Below are positions 46,870 through 57,625 of a stretch of 64,000 bases of DNA, in pieces. The position numbers and the translations under genes were made by a program. The stretch is from assembly GCF_030864355.1 (NCBI RefSeq), contig NC_083394.1, forward strand, positions 2,480,001-2,544,000, written 5' to 3'. Position 1 is the first letter of the stretch, and the number at the start of each line of letters is the position of its first letter. The DNA comes from Cutaneotrichosporon cavernicola. Its lineage: Eukaryota > Basidiomycota > Tremellomycetes > Trichosporonales > Trichosporonaceae. Under the pieces are notes generated by a model. That model had not been told where the DNA came from. It did not search any database and saw nothing but the letters and a program-made list of their open reading frames with translations.

Positions 46870-47713
46870 ATGCAACCCCTCCCGACCGTGCTCCCACCAC
46901 CAGCCTTGCCGGACGGCACGGTGCCTACCCGACCAAGGGAACGGCAGGCCAACCTGGAGCGTTTCCAGGCCGAGCTGGAGGTGCGTATGGGCCTCGACTT
47001 GATGTGGAGCGGGCGATGAGTGGGGCGGGAAAGGAGGAGAGGGAGGAGAGAGAATGAGCCAACGCCTCCGCTGACCCCAGTTCGTCCAGTGCCTCGCGAA
47101 CCCGCTGTACCTCCACGAACTGCATGTGCAGAAGTACTTTGACGATCCCGCGTTCATCGAGTACCTCAAGTACCTCGAGTACTGGCGCAAGCCGGCGTAT
47201 GTGCGCTTCATTGTGTGAGTGGGTTGGCGTCGCTGTGTATGTGGTGTGTAGAGTGGTGCGTCTGGAGGTGGCAGTCACGGTCGTGGGGTGGGAATGGGAA
47301 GGTGGAGGGAAGGTGATGAACGTGGGCTGCGCGGCCTGGGGCCGACAAGAGAGGGTCAAGGCAGATGCGGAGACAGGAGTGTTGAAGAGTGCAAGTGGCA
47401 AGAGTGCGACCCGCACGCCAACTGGAGAAGCTACAGGCCCGCCAGAACAAGCTAACATTAGCTACCCCACCTGCCTCGTCTATCTCACGCTCCTCGCGCA
47501 ACCAGAATTCCGCAAGGCCATGGGCGACCTGGGTTACGTCCACTTGCTCTTGCAGAAGGCAAACCGACACCACGAGACATGGTGAAGCAGACAACCAAGA
47601 CTTTAGCTGACCCCAGGCGCGCCGAGAAAGTGCCAGATACCACCGTCAAGGACGAGCCCGAGCCAGAGAAGGAGAAGGAGGCCGACGCAGAGGCACACTC
47701 GCCCGATGTCTGA
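46870..47713 (+). CDS. MED31: Mediator complex subunit 31
   Basis: Four exons: 46870-46980, 47081-47214, 47462-47581, 47617-47713; about 153 aa. The Soh1/Med31 domain is well conserved: RFQAELEFVQCLANPLYL, LHVQKYFDDPAFIEYLKYLE, YWRKPAYVRFIVYPTC and LVYLTLLAQPEFRKAMGD. An acidic Lys/Glu tail (KDEPEPEKEKEADAEAH) follows. Role: RNA polymerase II Mediator middle module, nucleus. The intron 47215-47461 (247 nt) is the longest assigned in the first 50 kb and splits the conserved domain between FIV and YPTC. Convergent with AOS1, 25 bp between stop codons. Confidence 0.95.
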
Positions 47714-47738
47714 TGTTGTATCATATGTAGTCTAGAGT

Positions 47739-49082
47739 TTACGTGGGGAGGCTGGGGTCAGGGGCGACGCCCCATGGCGAGGACGTGGCTGTGCCACGCA
47801 GGCTGTCGATGACCAGGAGATTGATGATCGGCCACCCGTTGCGCGAGATCGAGCGCAGCACGTCCTGCGCGAGTAAGCCACCCACGATCGCGAGCGTGGG
47901 CGAGAAGCAGTCGGTCGCGTGCGCAGCGAAGTGACTGAGGTCAGCTGACGACGCGTCCCAGCAGCTCACTTGACGACGTCAGCGCTCGCGTTAAGGAGCT
48001 TGGGGTGCACGCCAAGAGCGGTCTGCAGCTCAGCCGTGATCGCTGTGAGCTCCTCCTGCTGCCCTTCACGGCCGGTTGGGAGGCTGCCGTGCTGATTCTC
48101 GTATTCCCATAATGCTGTCGTTAGCTTACACATGAACACCAAGCTCACCCAGCACAGGCACCGCGAGCTCTGGGCCGTACTGCCGTGCTTTCAGCACACG
48201 TCGGTATCCGCCAAATGGGCTCCCGCCCTCGGCCGTCCTCTCATTGGGGAGTGCCCAGTTCGTGCGGTCGAACGCCTGCGCCATGGCCTTGTATCGGATC
48301 ACCTCCTTCACTGGCTCCTTTCCTGGCGCGGTGTACGTGAACGAGTGATGTGTACCGAGGTCTGCAAACGCGAAGCCGTAGAACCCGTATGTCCCTGCCC
48401 CGTAGAACTTGGTACCAGCGACATGGCATGCCGAGTCGATAGCCTCCTGCAGGTCAGAGCTATCCGCGCAAGAGCGAAGGCACACACCATTTGCTTATAC
48501 GACAGGTCGCACGCGACGACGACATCGACCTTCTCCCGCTTGAGGAAGGTGATCGTCGCCGTCTCGTCCCCGCCCACGAACGGTTGCAAGGTTGGCAGCG
48601 CGGTGACCTCCACAAGCGGGTTGAGGGACTTGATCTGCGGCAGTGCAGCTGCTGTACGCTGGCGTCAGCTATGCTGTCATCCACGACAGCTCACCTCCGA
48701 GCCCACAGCACCGTCCTCTTCGCGGAAGAGGAAGCCGCCGCCCAGGTCCTCCTCTGTGACCTTCTCTCCATCCATGATGATCAAACGCCCTATGCCTGCT
48801 AACACGAGGTTCTTGATCGTCTCGTGTGCGAGTGAGCGGAGGGAGAGGATGAGAACGGTCGAGTTTCGCATCCTGAGGGTCAATGTGGACTCTACTCGCA
48901 GAGAAAATCTACTCACCGATTCTGCGCGTCGAGTCCCCACAGCCGGATCTGGCGGTCGTAGAGCGACGCCTCATCTGCTGTCAGCTGGTTCAATATGAAC
49001 AAGATCCAAGCTCACCTTCAGTGATACGGTTGCCCGGTTGGGCTGATGGTGTCGACGGTGCCGATGGCTCGGTCGCAGGCAT
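47739..49082 (-). CDS. AOS1: SUMO-activating enzyme E1, subunit AOS1
   Basis: Seven exons on the minus strand: 49016-49082, 48917-48977, 48695-48872, 48488-48658, 48149-48446, 47970-48114, 47739-47934; about 371 aa. ThiF/E1 features: EASLYDRQIRLWGLDAQNRM at the start, a nucleotide-binding region STVLILSLRSLAHETIKNLV (glycines of the usual GxGxxG are replaced, as in the non-catalytic AOS1/SAE1 subunit), GIGRLIIMDGEKVTEEDLGG and KVDVVVACDLSYKQ. The end has PTLAIVGGLLAQDVLRSISR and a NLLVIDSLRGTA strand. Partner: UBA2, giving E1 for Smt3/SUMO. The 231-bp gap to the divergent PPR gene is a shared promoter. Confidence 0.92.
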
Positions 49083-49313
49083 CTTGGTACTTTTGTTTAT
49101 AAAGGGTGAACAACGAGGAAGGTGATGTCAACTTGGATGGTCCCCTTGCTAACGTCGGTGGAGGTTGGTGACTGTCATGAAATAACAACAACGCGGTTAA
49201 TACACTTTCCTAATATCCTTTTGCCTCCGCTAAATGCTGGACCTCCACCTTCAAGACATTTTTCTGGAACACTCACAGTTGTGATCGCCCGACCTCCTAT
49301 ATACATACATCTG

Positions 49314-52152
49314 ATGCTGCGGCCCAGCTTCGCGCGCGACATCGTGCGCCTGCGGGCGGCACGAACATTCCACTCGACGCTGTCATCTCGGCTGCAGAGG
49401 TGAGTGTGCGCCTGCCAGTCAAACTAACCGCAGCACCGTGCTCGAGCCGGTGGCAACAGCCGAGGACACCGCAGAGACGGCGCCAGAGCGGCAGCCACTG
49501 CCCGACACGGGTCTCCCAGATCCAAGCAAGTTTCCCCTCTACCGACCTCCACCACCTCCTAAGGAGAGGGAAGAGAAGATCGACCTCGCCAACCTCCCGA
49601 CGGAGGCGGAGATTGACGTGATGGAGAAGGAGCAGATCACCGCGGACGCAATCAAGCACGTTCCCGAGTACACGGAGGACGACCTGCGTGCGTTCTACAA
49701 GAATGTAGTGTTGTCCGGCGCGGCTGAGAGCGCCCAGGATCTCTTCCCGCAGATTGCCGCGCCCGAGACCACCACGCCTGGCCAGCGGCGCTTCCTCCTG
49801 GGCGAGCTTGCGAAGCGTCTTGCGGCACCTGCGGGAGACGCCGAGTCCACTGTCCCAGCACTTCCTGAGGGCGTGGCGACGCACATGGCACTCACGGCTG
49901 CGCTCATGAAGGCCGCACCCGAGCCGACGGGCCTCACTGTCCCCCTCGGCCTCGTGACACAATCCGAATGGCGCGCTCTCTTCGACTCGTTCCTTGTACG
50001 GTCCGACCCAACCGGTGCTGAAGTTCTGCTCAGCACGATGGAGCGGCACGGCGTGATCCCCACCACCGACGACCTCAACGAGGTCATCGAGCTTTACGCG
50101 GCCAAGGGCCTGACATCTGAGGTCGCACGCCTCATCGAGGACTTTGAGGCTGGTGAGTTATGGTTCCCATACGTGTAACTGACAGCAGTCGGGCTCCCCG
50201 TCTCCGACTTCCACCGTGACATGATCATTAAGGCGACGCTTGGACCGGATGGGCAAGCACAACCCGCCCTCGACCTGCTGCAACAAGCCGAGAACCTCGG
50301 CCAGCCATTCCCCCAGACATCGTACAACCTCGTCTTGACCCGCCTGGTTGACGGTACGCCGACCGAGCTCCCCGATCCTCGCACGCGTGCGACGGCACTC
50401 GACCTCTTCGCGCACATGCGCCTCGCAGCGCATCCCATCCCGTCCAAGGAACTGTTCACGACCATGATCCGCCTCTGCGCAGCTCCGCAGGACCCGCAAC
50501 CAGAGCGCGCTCGTGACTTGTGGCTCGAGATGATCGAGGAGCACGAAATGCAGCCCACGGCCGCCGAGTACAATGCGATCATCCGTGCTCTCGGCAGCAC
50601 CAAGGCTGACTATCTCGAGGCGTACGAACTGCTACGCCAGATGCTGAGCATGCACGAGGAAGCAACGGCGGTGCCGTTTGAGGACTCAACCAACAAACTG
50701 TCTCCCTGGGTACCGACGCTCGAGACATTCTCAGCCCTTCTCGAGGGGACGAAACGCGCGGGCGACCTCGATCGCGCTCGCTGGGTGCTGAACGAGATGG
50801 TTGACCTGGCCCGCGCAGGTTCATTTTCGGGCCACCCAGGGTTGCAGGGACCGGACGAGGAGATGATGGCCCACATCTTCCAGACGTACGCTGCTTGGAG
50901 GCCACGCGTTAAGCGTGGCCACGTCAAGCACCGTGCATTGGAGGGAAAGGAAGTTGCGGAGGAAATTGAGGTCATGAGGGAGGCGACAGGCATCGAAGAG
51001 TATGCCGCCGCTGAGAGCTCTCGAGCTTCGGAGGCGGGTGTGGCGGAGGAGGGCGCAGGGTCCGTCTCAGCCTCTGCGGAGGCAAGGGACTCGGCTGCCA
51101 CCTCCGTGGAGGCGCGTTTAGCTTCCGAGGAGGTGGCGCCGGCCTCATCCGACGTTGCTGAACTCGAGGAGATGGAGGGCGACGCACCAGGCGGACCACT
51201 TAGCCGTGCGGACGCATTGCGCGAGGCCACGGCCCTCTTCGAGGCCATCCTCGATGCAAACTCGCGGTCCGCGTCGTCGGCAACGAACCCGTTCCGCGGC
51301 GTAAAGGTCACCACGCGCCTCATCAACTCGTACCTCGCTCTGCACATGAGCCACTCGAGCCTCGAGTCGGCACGGCAAACATTCAACGACACGTGGGCGA
51401 AGCTCGAGACACCCGCTCCCAAGTATGGTTCCCATGCCATCCTGCCGAACGGCTACACTTACCTGGGTGTGCTGGAGCGATGTGCCCGTGGCATGCGGAA
51501 GGCGGACCGTGCTCTCGCTCAAGAGTGGGGGCGGGAGGCGTGGGTCCTGTGGCGCAAGTGGGCAGACATCGCGGAGGCGGCCCTGCCTGCCTCCAATCCT
51601 GCGAACAAACGCCAGCGGTTCCTCCTTGGGCTTGGTGAACGACAAGTAGAGAAAGTTTGGGTGGCGGCAATCCGCCTCCTGGCGATCGGGGAGGACACGC
51701 GCCGCTCTCTTAGTCTGCTGGACGAGTTTGTGCGCCTCTACCCGCCGGAGAGCGTACGGGACACGTACTCGCCATACATCGCACCCGAGTTCACCATCCG
51801 CATGACTATGCCCGACAGCATCGGTGAACCCAGCGTGCCGCCACACCTGATGTTCCGCGACCTGGAGGTGTTGCACAACAAGCTGGTGCGCGACGAGAAC
51901 TGGGATGGCGTCGCGCGGATCAAGTGGGCGTGTTCGGCGTACGAGAAGGGTCTGGCGACGCGGCGCAAGTGGCGTTCGCGTGGTGTTGGTGTTGCGCGTG
52001 AGGTCCGTCAGCGCGCACGCGAGCGGGGCGAAAAGCCGCCACCTCTGGATTCGGCGCGCACGCAACCCGCCATCCCCGAACCGAAGGAGTGGAGGCCACG
52101 GGAGAAGCGCAGGGGGATGGGGCGAAAGACGGGTTGGAAGCGGAGAGAGTAG
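49314..52152 (+). CDS. Mitochondrial pentatricopeptide-repeat-type protein
   Basis: Three exons: 49314-49399, 49434-50152, then from 50186 or 50189 to 52152 (NAGNAG acceptor); about 922 aa. A presequence (MLRPSFARDIVRLRAARTFH) predicts mitochondrial import. PPR-like helical pairs are spaced through the protein: EWRALFDSFLVRSDPTGAEV then LLSTMERHGVIPTTDDLNEV; PQTSYNLVLTRLVDG; SKELFTTMIRLCAA with ARDLWLEMIEEHEMQPTAAE; YNAIIRALGSTKADYLEAYE; and ARWVLNEMVDLARAG. An Ala/Ser/Glu low-complexity block (about 51000-51190) interrupts them. The C-terminus is strongly basic (REKRRGMGRKTGWKRRE). Role inferred: organelle RNA binding, stability or translation. The ortholog in model yeasts could not be pinned down. 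Confidence 0.75.
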
Positions 52153-53618
52153 AGCATAGGCCACAGCATTAGAATTGCATATCACCCCTCTGTACGAATG
52201 CATCATTGTTCATCCGTCTGGTCGCGTGGCCGGGACAGATCATTAGAAGCACAGGAGCTGAGTCTTGTGCTCATCTCTTCACGTGAGCCTGTGGCACATG
52301 TGGAGCATGTGGTGCTGGCGAACTGGGAAAGAGTCTCAAGATCTCTAGGATCATACATGTAAAACACAAAGTTCTGGCACAATACAGTCCATTCAGTCCG
52401 TCAGATCCAAGTCGTTCTGAGAACCACCAAAACATGTTCTGAACTGTAACTTCCCTTCGACATCTCTCTCATGCATTACCAGCGTCTCCATTGCTCTTCG
52501 GGTAAACACTGGAGCAACCTCCATCATCTCCATCGTTTCCTGTCTCTCCACTCCTCCGCTGGATTCGCTAGTGCTTTCTATCAGCTTTTCATTATCGCCT
52601 CCTCCCCCATCCGGCACAGTCGCCGTGCTGTTGGACAAGGTCAAGTCAGCTCCTCCCCCACCGAAACAGATTTTCAGAATGCAAGTCGACAAGTCTTCGC
52701 CTGCAGGTGGCAAGAATAAGCGCAGGCTTTGTGGAATCGCGGGGTGGTTCGACCGCGCAACGACTCGCTGGTGACGGCTTCGTCCGGTATGTACATTCCT
52801 CCTAGCGCGTCCCAGTCACTGAAACAGTGGATGGACTGCTGCACATGGAATATCTTAGATCAGATTGAGGATCTGAAACCTCGCGTGACCCCCATTACCC
52901 CCGTTTCCTCAAAGCTACAATTCACGATTCTGTTTGACTAACCGATTTTTCAGGCATTTTGAATTGCTTACACAGGTAAAATCGATGCCACACTCCCTCA
53001 CGTCGCCCTCAAGTTTACCAAGCTTCGGGCTACAGGCATCGCAGCGTGTGCTTACCCCCCATCCATGAGATGTTCACGCACACCCCCGATCTCTCCAATC
53101 TGGGGTCGCTCCCATAATTCGGAAGAACATCCGGCATAAGCGTTCGCTTGCGCTGTTTGTCAAATGCTGCTCTCAGCGTGACGTCGAAAGAATCGGAGTC
53201 CAGCCACGCGATCGCGCGAAGTGCGCCACCATCCTTCGCCGAATTGTCACTCTCTTGAGATCATTAAGACTCAATTTAGTAAATTGACACTAGTGCGCTT
53301 TTGCTTCGGACCTCGTATCATTCAGTCGCGCCAGTGAAATCCAGTGGGGTGTCTGGTTGGGCGAGTAAACCACTTGGCAAACACTGGCCTTCACTTTCCT
53401 ACAGTTATAGGCCATCACCTTGTAATAACTCATCTTCTTCCATCCCCTCCATCCTTCTCTCCAGTCTGTGCAAGTATTCTCAATCATCCCACTCGGCCTG
53501 CTCCCTCTCTAAAGTTGCGAGTCCTATCCTCGGCTTCCTGCACAACTACTCTCGTTTTCTTGATCAAGTACTATACCATCTTGTACATTTGGCACCCCAG
53601 CATCGATACCACCCTACC
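52153..53618. other. Gene-poor interval, 1.5 kb
   Basis: No confident gene. A short frame from the ATG at 52679 could splice at 52772/52834 into a peptide of about 40 aa, but support is too weak. A pyrimidine-rich stretch (about 53395-53530) precedes the HicA-like gene. Confidence 0.45.
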
Positions 53619-54126
53619 ATGGCTCGCGACCAACCCTGGAGAGACGTCCTAAGGGTCATATGCAAACTCGGATGGGTACGGAAATACCCAGGCAAGGGCA
53701 ACGGCTCGGCGCACGAGCCGTGGGTGCACCCTGTCGAAACTGCGGTCCTCAACATCCCTAAGCACGGCCGGGATGGCTTAGTCAAGGCGGTTTACATCCA
53801 ACAGATTATTAATCTGATCGGCTGGTGGCACTGCCCAGACTCTTGGTTAGGGTAAGCCTATTCATAAACTGATTCCCTACACCTGCTTACGAACCTCCAG
53901 CGGCCGTACCTTTAGCAAAGCCGAGTATGAGAAGCTCATCAAGGAGGAGGACAAGAGTGCCCATGAGGAGGAGCTGGCGAGCGAGGCTCATCAGGTCCGA
54001 CGCTGCACGGGGCAAGAACGCTCGCGGAAAGTGGGGCAGGCAGCACGGCAAACAGGAGCTCCCCAACCCCCAGGCCACCGCTCCAAGCCGTCGCCCAAGT
54101 ACAAGAACAAATCTCGCCGTCGTTAA
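53619..54126 (+). CDS. Small HicA-like-fold protein, copy 1 (hypothetical)
   Basis: Two exons, 53619-53851 and 53901-54126 (49-nt intron, phase 2); about 152 aa. The first 75 residues look like one compact domain: an N-terminal helix (WRDVLRVICKLGWVRK), a loop with GNGSAHEPWVHP, a strand plus turn LNIPKHGRDGLVKA and a final helix YIQQIINLIGWWHCPDSW. The layout helix, G.W, GS-x-H, P-x-HG, helix ending in G is that of the HicA/YcfA-like domain (a dsRBD-like fold used by bacterial mRNA interferases). The remaining 75 residues are charged and end in a basic tail (SPKYKNKSRRR). It is clearly related to the gene at 55658. No HicB-like partner was recognised. Family assignment rests on pattern recognition only; it may be a nucleic-acid-binding protein without RNase activity. 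Confidence 0.6.
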
Positions 54127-55657
54127 GTGATCGGTACCAAGTCTGACCAAGCGCTCGTATGTTCCATGACGCCCACTTCAACAGTGAATACACCTCCCCA
54201 CAACATACTGACCATAGGTGTCCGTCCAGTCGTTCCCTTTCCTAGATCCGGTACTCCGCCGAATACAATCTCTACCATCTCAAGCTACTTGTTCCAATAA
54301 TTACGTCGTCACCAGGCTTTTGGTACATAAATCCGCACCACTAGCTCGGCTCCGACTGCTCTGCCCTCTTATCCTTTTGCCTTACCCGCACTTCCCTCAG
54401 TGTGTGTATCGTCCGGAATGTTGGTAGCGCCTCATGCATTATGCATTGCTTGTCCCAGCAGTGGAGTCGCCCGCTGCGGCTGATCTTGCGACCTGCCAGG
54501 CTTACCAGCCTTCCTCGATATGGCACGGTATTCATACTACGTCGGCTGGACGTGATAATTTGGCAGCCACTGGTCGAAATTAATTTGTGAATACTCAATT
54601 GGTTTAAATATTCAAATTGGTTGAAATTGGAACCATCGCACTAGCACGGCTGTTGCACTATCGTTGTGTCTAAACAATATCACCACGCGTCTATGCGGAA
54701 AGGCGTACCTACGAACGGCGCGGGCACGTGGAGCCTGGCCGATAGCTGCTCCGCCACAAGCGCCTCCTTCCGCGCCACATACCAGGCCTCACACGACAAT
54801 CTCTCCAGACTATCCCCGGCCCTCCGGACCTCTGTCTGGCGTGGCCCAGAATATAAGATGATTAGTGAGATGGATTCGAATGTAGACATCTCTCATTCCA
54901 ATACTTGTTTATCACGACACCGTCATTCTACCCATCATCCTTGACACTCGTTGATAATCACTGAACAGCACCGCGGCCAACCCACATCGAGAACGGGGGC
55001 CATCTCACATAACGTCTGGCCAATGCATGCAATACGGCGCATGTTGGTCTCGCCTTTCCCCTTCCGCCCCTACGTCCCACACCATCCCCATCCATCTCCA
55101 TCCATCTCCACCCTTCTCCATCCACACTTATCCTTTGCATGACATCCTGTCCCTCTCCCTCCCGGTCGTCATATCCTCCCTCCGTGATTTCCGCTGCGCA
55201 AACACGGAGCAGTTCCTCCGCCTTCGGCTAAGGTTTCACTCTGACTCAAGCTCTGAATCTGACCACATCTGACAACGCCATCCCAAAGCCACTCAGGAAC
55301 ATGTCGACTTGCCATTCACCAGCCACACGGACATTTGCCGTGTCAATTCCCTAAAACCTCGACGGCAACTGGCCAAGCGCGCGTCTCCTAATGCGGGCGA
55401 AACTGGTGACCGTTTTAAGTGAGGAATCTGAGATATTCCTCGGCCTTTGGATGTTGCCGTTGTTGACCCCTACGAGGCCCACTAGCTCTGGAGCCCGAGC
55501 AGGTTCAAAACTGTTGTCAGTGCAAACAACTCTTTCTTGTTCATTACAACATTCTCTAGCGTTTTTTTGCCACTGCCGTCCTCCAAACGGCCCATCCAAC
55601 GCTCAGTAGACCACGACCACCACCACGACCGCCACCACGACCACGACCACCACCACA
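54127..55657. other. Interval between the two HicA-like genes
   Basis: 1.5 kb without a credible gene. TCCATC-type short repeats occur at about 55083-55130, and CACGAC/CACCAC repeats (55607-55655) run right up to the ATG of copy 2. Confidence 0.5.
55607..55657 (+). repeat. Imperfect CACGAC/CACCAC microsatellite in the 5' leader
   Basis: About 50 bases made of cac, gac and gcc triplets immediately upstream of the start codon at 55658. Confidence 0.7.
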
Positions 55658-56127
55658 ATGGCCATATCGCAGCCCTACCTGCGGTTAAAGAAAGTCCTGG
55701 AGGATGGAGGCTGCAGACTCAAGCGGGTTGGGGCCTCCCATCACCACTGGGCCGGACCGCGCGGCGAGGACTTTACAGTCGCCGCCCATGGAAACAACGG
55801 GATGGTCACGGCTGCGGCCATAGCGGAGATCTTGGAGATCCTGGGCCATGATAATTGCCCGCCTCACTGGGCGAGGTGAGCATCTAAGTGGTGAATCAGC
55901 GCTGACAACACAGTGCCCGACTGAGAGGACGACGCAGCCAAGAGAAGAAGCGCAAGGCTGCGGAGAGAGCGACGAACTCCCCTTCCCCCGCCTCCTCCAG
56001 GAAAGGCCGCGCGGTTGTCCAAGGCGCCGTCATCCGAGGGTCGAAAGGGGGAGAAGACCGTGGAAGTTCCTCCACCTACTCGACACCTCCCCCCCCTCCC
56101 CCCCGATCAATCGGACTACGGTTGTAG
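55658..56127 (+). CDS. Small HicA-like-fold protein, copy 2 (hypothetical)
   Basis: Two exons, 55658-55875 and 55914-56127 (38-nt intron, phase 2); about 143 aa. The N-terminal domain has LRLKKVLEDGGCRLKRVG, then ASHHHWAGPRGEDFTVAAHG, NNGMVTAAAIAEILEILGHD and CPPHW. The SHHH motif, the following strand and xxHGN turn, and the last helix correspond to the HicA/YcfA-like domain, where the histidine after the Gly-Ser is the catalytic residue of bacterial members. It aligns end to end with copy 1: shared MA..QP start, V....G, GS/AS-x-H..W..P, HG..G.V.A..I..I...G, CP..W. The intron follows the CP..W motif at the same position and phase. The tail is basic, Ser/Pro-rich (GRRSQEKKRKAAER) with a PPPPPP run. 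Function unknown. Confidence 0.6.
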
Positions 56128-56611
56128 CTATGTTTCGGGTCGGACATGATTGGCCCCATTTCCCAGTCTGTAGCTGATCTTGTTGTAGCGAGCGGTAAGC
56201 CCTATCTGCATATACCTTGTTCAGGAGTAGCTTTCGTCGTGTAATGGGTTCCACGTCATCCAAGCCGGTATTGAGGTGTTCCAGCAGCGTTTCCAATGCT
56301 CCATCGGGATTTCTTGCCTTGAACCGATTCCATTCTTTCGGAAGCAACAGCAACAAGGGCTGGGCCCGACTGTTAGGGGGTTGTCACTCGATGACATCCT
56401 AGACGAGACCGAAATCCGCCGCTGGAGGGAGCTCCAGGTCTAATCCACACCGCGTAGAAGCTGTGCAACCACTCTCGTATTATAGTGGATATATTGTGGG
56501 AATGCGTTGGGTGTCCCCAATCGCAGTAGACTGGCTCCCTCGATCAATCTACGACACGGACTAGCTCTTGTCAATTGTCAAGCTTAGTAGCGCCTTTCAC
56601 GTTATTGGGCC

Positions 56612-56673
56612 GGCGACCAGAGGTCAATCGCCAACATTCAGGACGGCGACCAGAGGTCAATCGGCCACATTCT
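56612..56673 (+). repeat. Two tandem copies of a ~33-bp unit
   Basis: cggcgaccagaggtcaatcg occurs at 56612 and 56645, each followed by a near-identical ccaacattc/gccacattc. Confidence 0.8.
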
Positions 56674-57041
56674 CGTTGTCAACTGGTGCCACAAGTTGTT
56701 CCCCGCGAAGAAGAGACTGATCACAAACCTGCCCTGCCTTGTAGGTTGACATTGGAGTCACTTATCATGTCGTGGAACAAGGAACGCGGCCAAGAATGCG
56801 TGCAGTTCAAGAGCGGAGCGAACGACAAGAAGCACCGAACAACATGGCGACGTCACGTGACCCTCTCGTCGTCTGAGGACCGACTTGTGAGCTCTGTTCT
56901 GTGCAGAGCTGCAGACTCGCAACAACAGCTGGCAATCAACCGGCCATAAGCATGTGGCGTCTCCCCTATACCGACAGCGACGCTCACCCGAACGGTAAAC
57001 CTGTCCGTATCAGCGCGTTAGGTGCATTAGCACCCGGCTCC

Positions 57042-57075
57042 ATTGGTGCTCCACTTCCATTGGTGCTCCACTTCC
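57042..57075 (+). repeat. Perfect 17-bp tandem duplication
   Basis: attggtgctccacttcc occurs twice back to back. Confidence 0.85.
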
Positions 57076-57625
57076 GGCCGTCGACAAGTAACGGAAAGAA
57101 CGCACGCAAGCCAGAAGTGACAACGAGTGTGTCAGACGCTAAACGCAGACACTCCCAAAGAACCGTAGCGAACAAAGCGACGTTGAACCGAACGAAGCGG
57201 AAGCCCCGACAACAGAGCCGAAACGGAACAGTGGGAATGGCCGTTGGGCCCGTGTCATTGGCTTGTAGTTTGCCGATGCTACCGGAGACAGTGTAGCTGC
57301 AGTATGAGATACAGGCTCAGCGTCGATGGCCATGTGTGGTTTGCAAGGTGAGAGGTGAGAGGCCTGAGAAGCAGATACGTCTGATGGATGCCCAGTTATC
57401 CCGCGCCTCACATTCCCAAATCACTTCCCACGAGGGCTGCTCGCGCTGGTGCAACGCGAGTACGCTGAAGATAGCTCTTACGCGCGCGAGGGCCCAAGCT
57501 GTCAGGAAGGGGCCAGATGCCAAAGGTGGTTGGGGGAGCCGATACTGGAAGTAAAAGGTCAGGAATTCAGAAGCTAGAGCCTGCTGCTCGCCGCCAGCCA
57601 GCACTTGTTATGCATGACGAGTTGT

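Larger units (their letters stand above)
56128..57625. other. Gene-poor interval with small tandem repeats
   Basis: No confident gene. A minus-strand open stretch at 56190-56356 (KARNPDGALETLLEHLNTGL) has protein-like texture but no start or partner exon that I can support. Tandem repeats lie at 56612-56673 and 57042-57075. Confidence 0.45.

Noticed and set aside
45913..47211. 432-codon minus-strand frame spanning FMP32-like and MED31
   Set aside because: Only the part from 46521 down is the real FMP32 exon; the upstream part reads antisense through MED31.
52679..52900. Possible short plus-strand gene MQVDKSSPAGGKNK
   Set aside because: About 40 residues after an uncertain splice, no homology pattern, weak branch site.
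52153..57625. HicB-type antitoxin partner for the HicA-like genes
   Set aside because: No frame in or next to the island shows a HicB-like domain, so no toxin-antitoxin pair is claimed.
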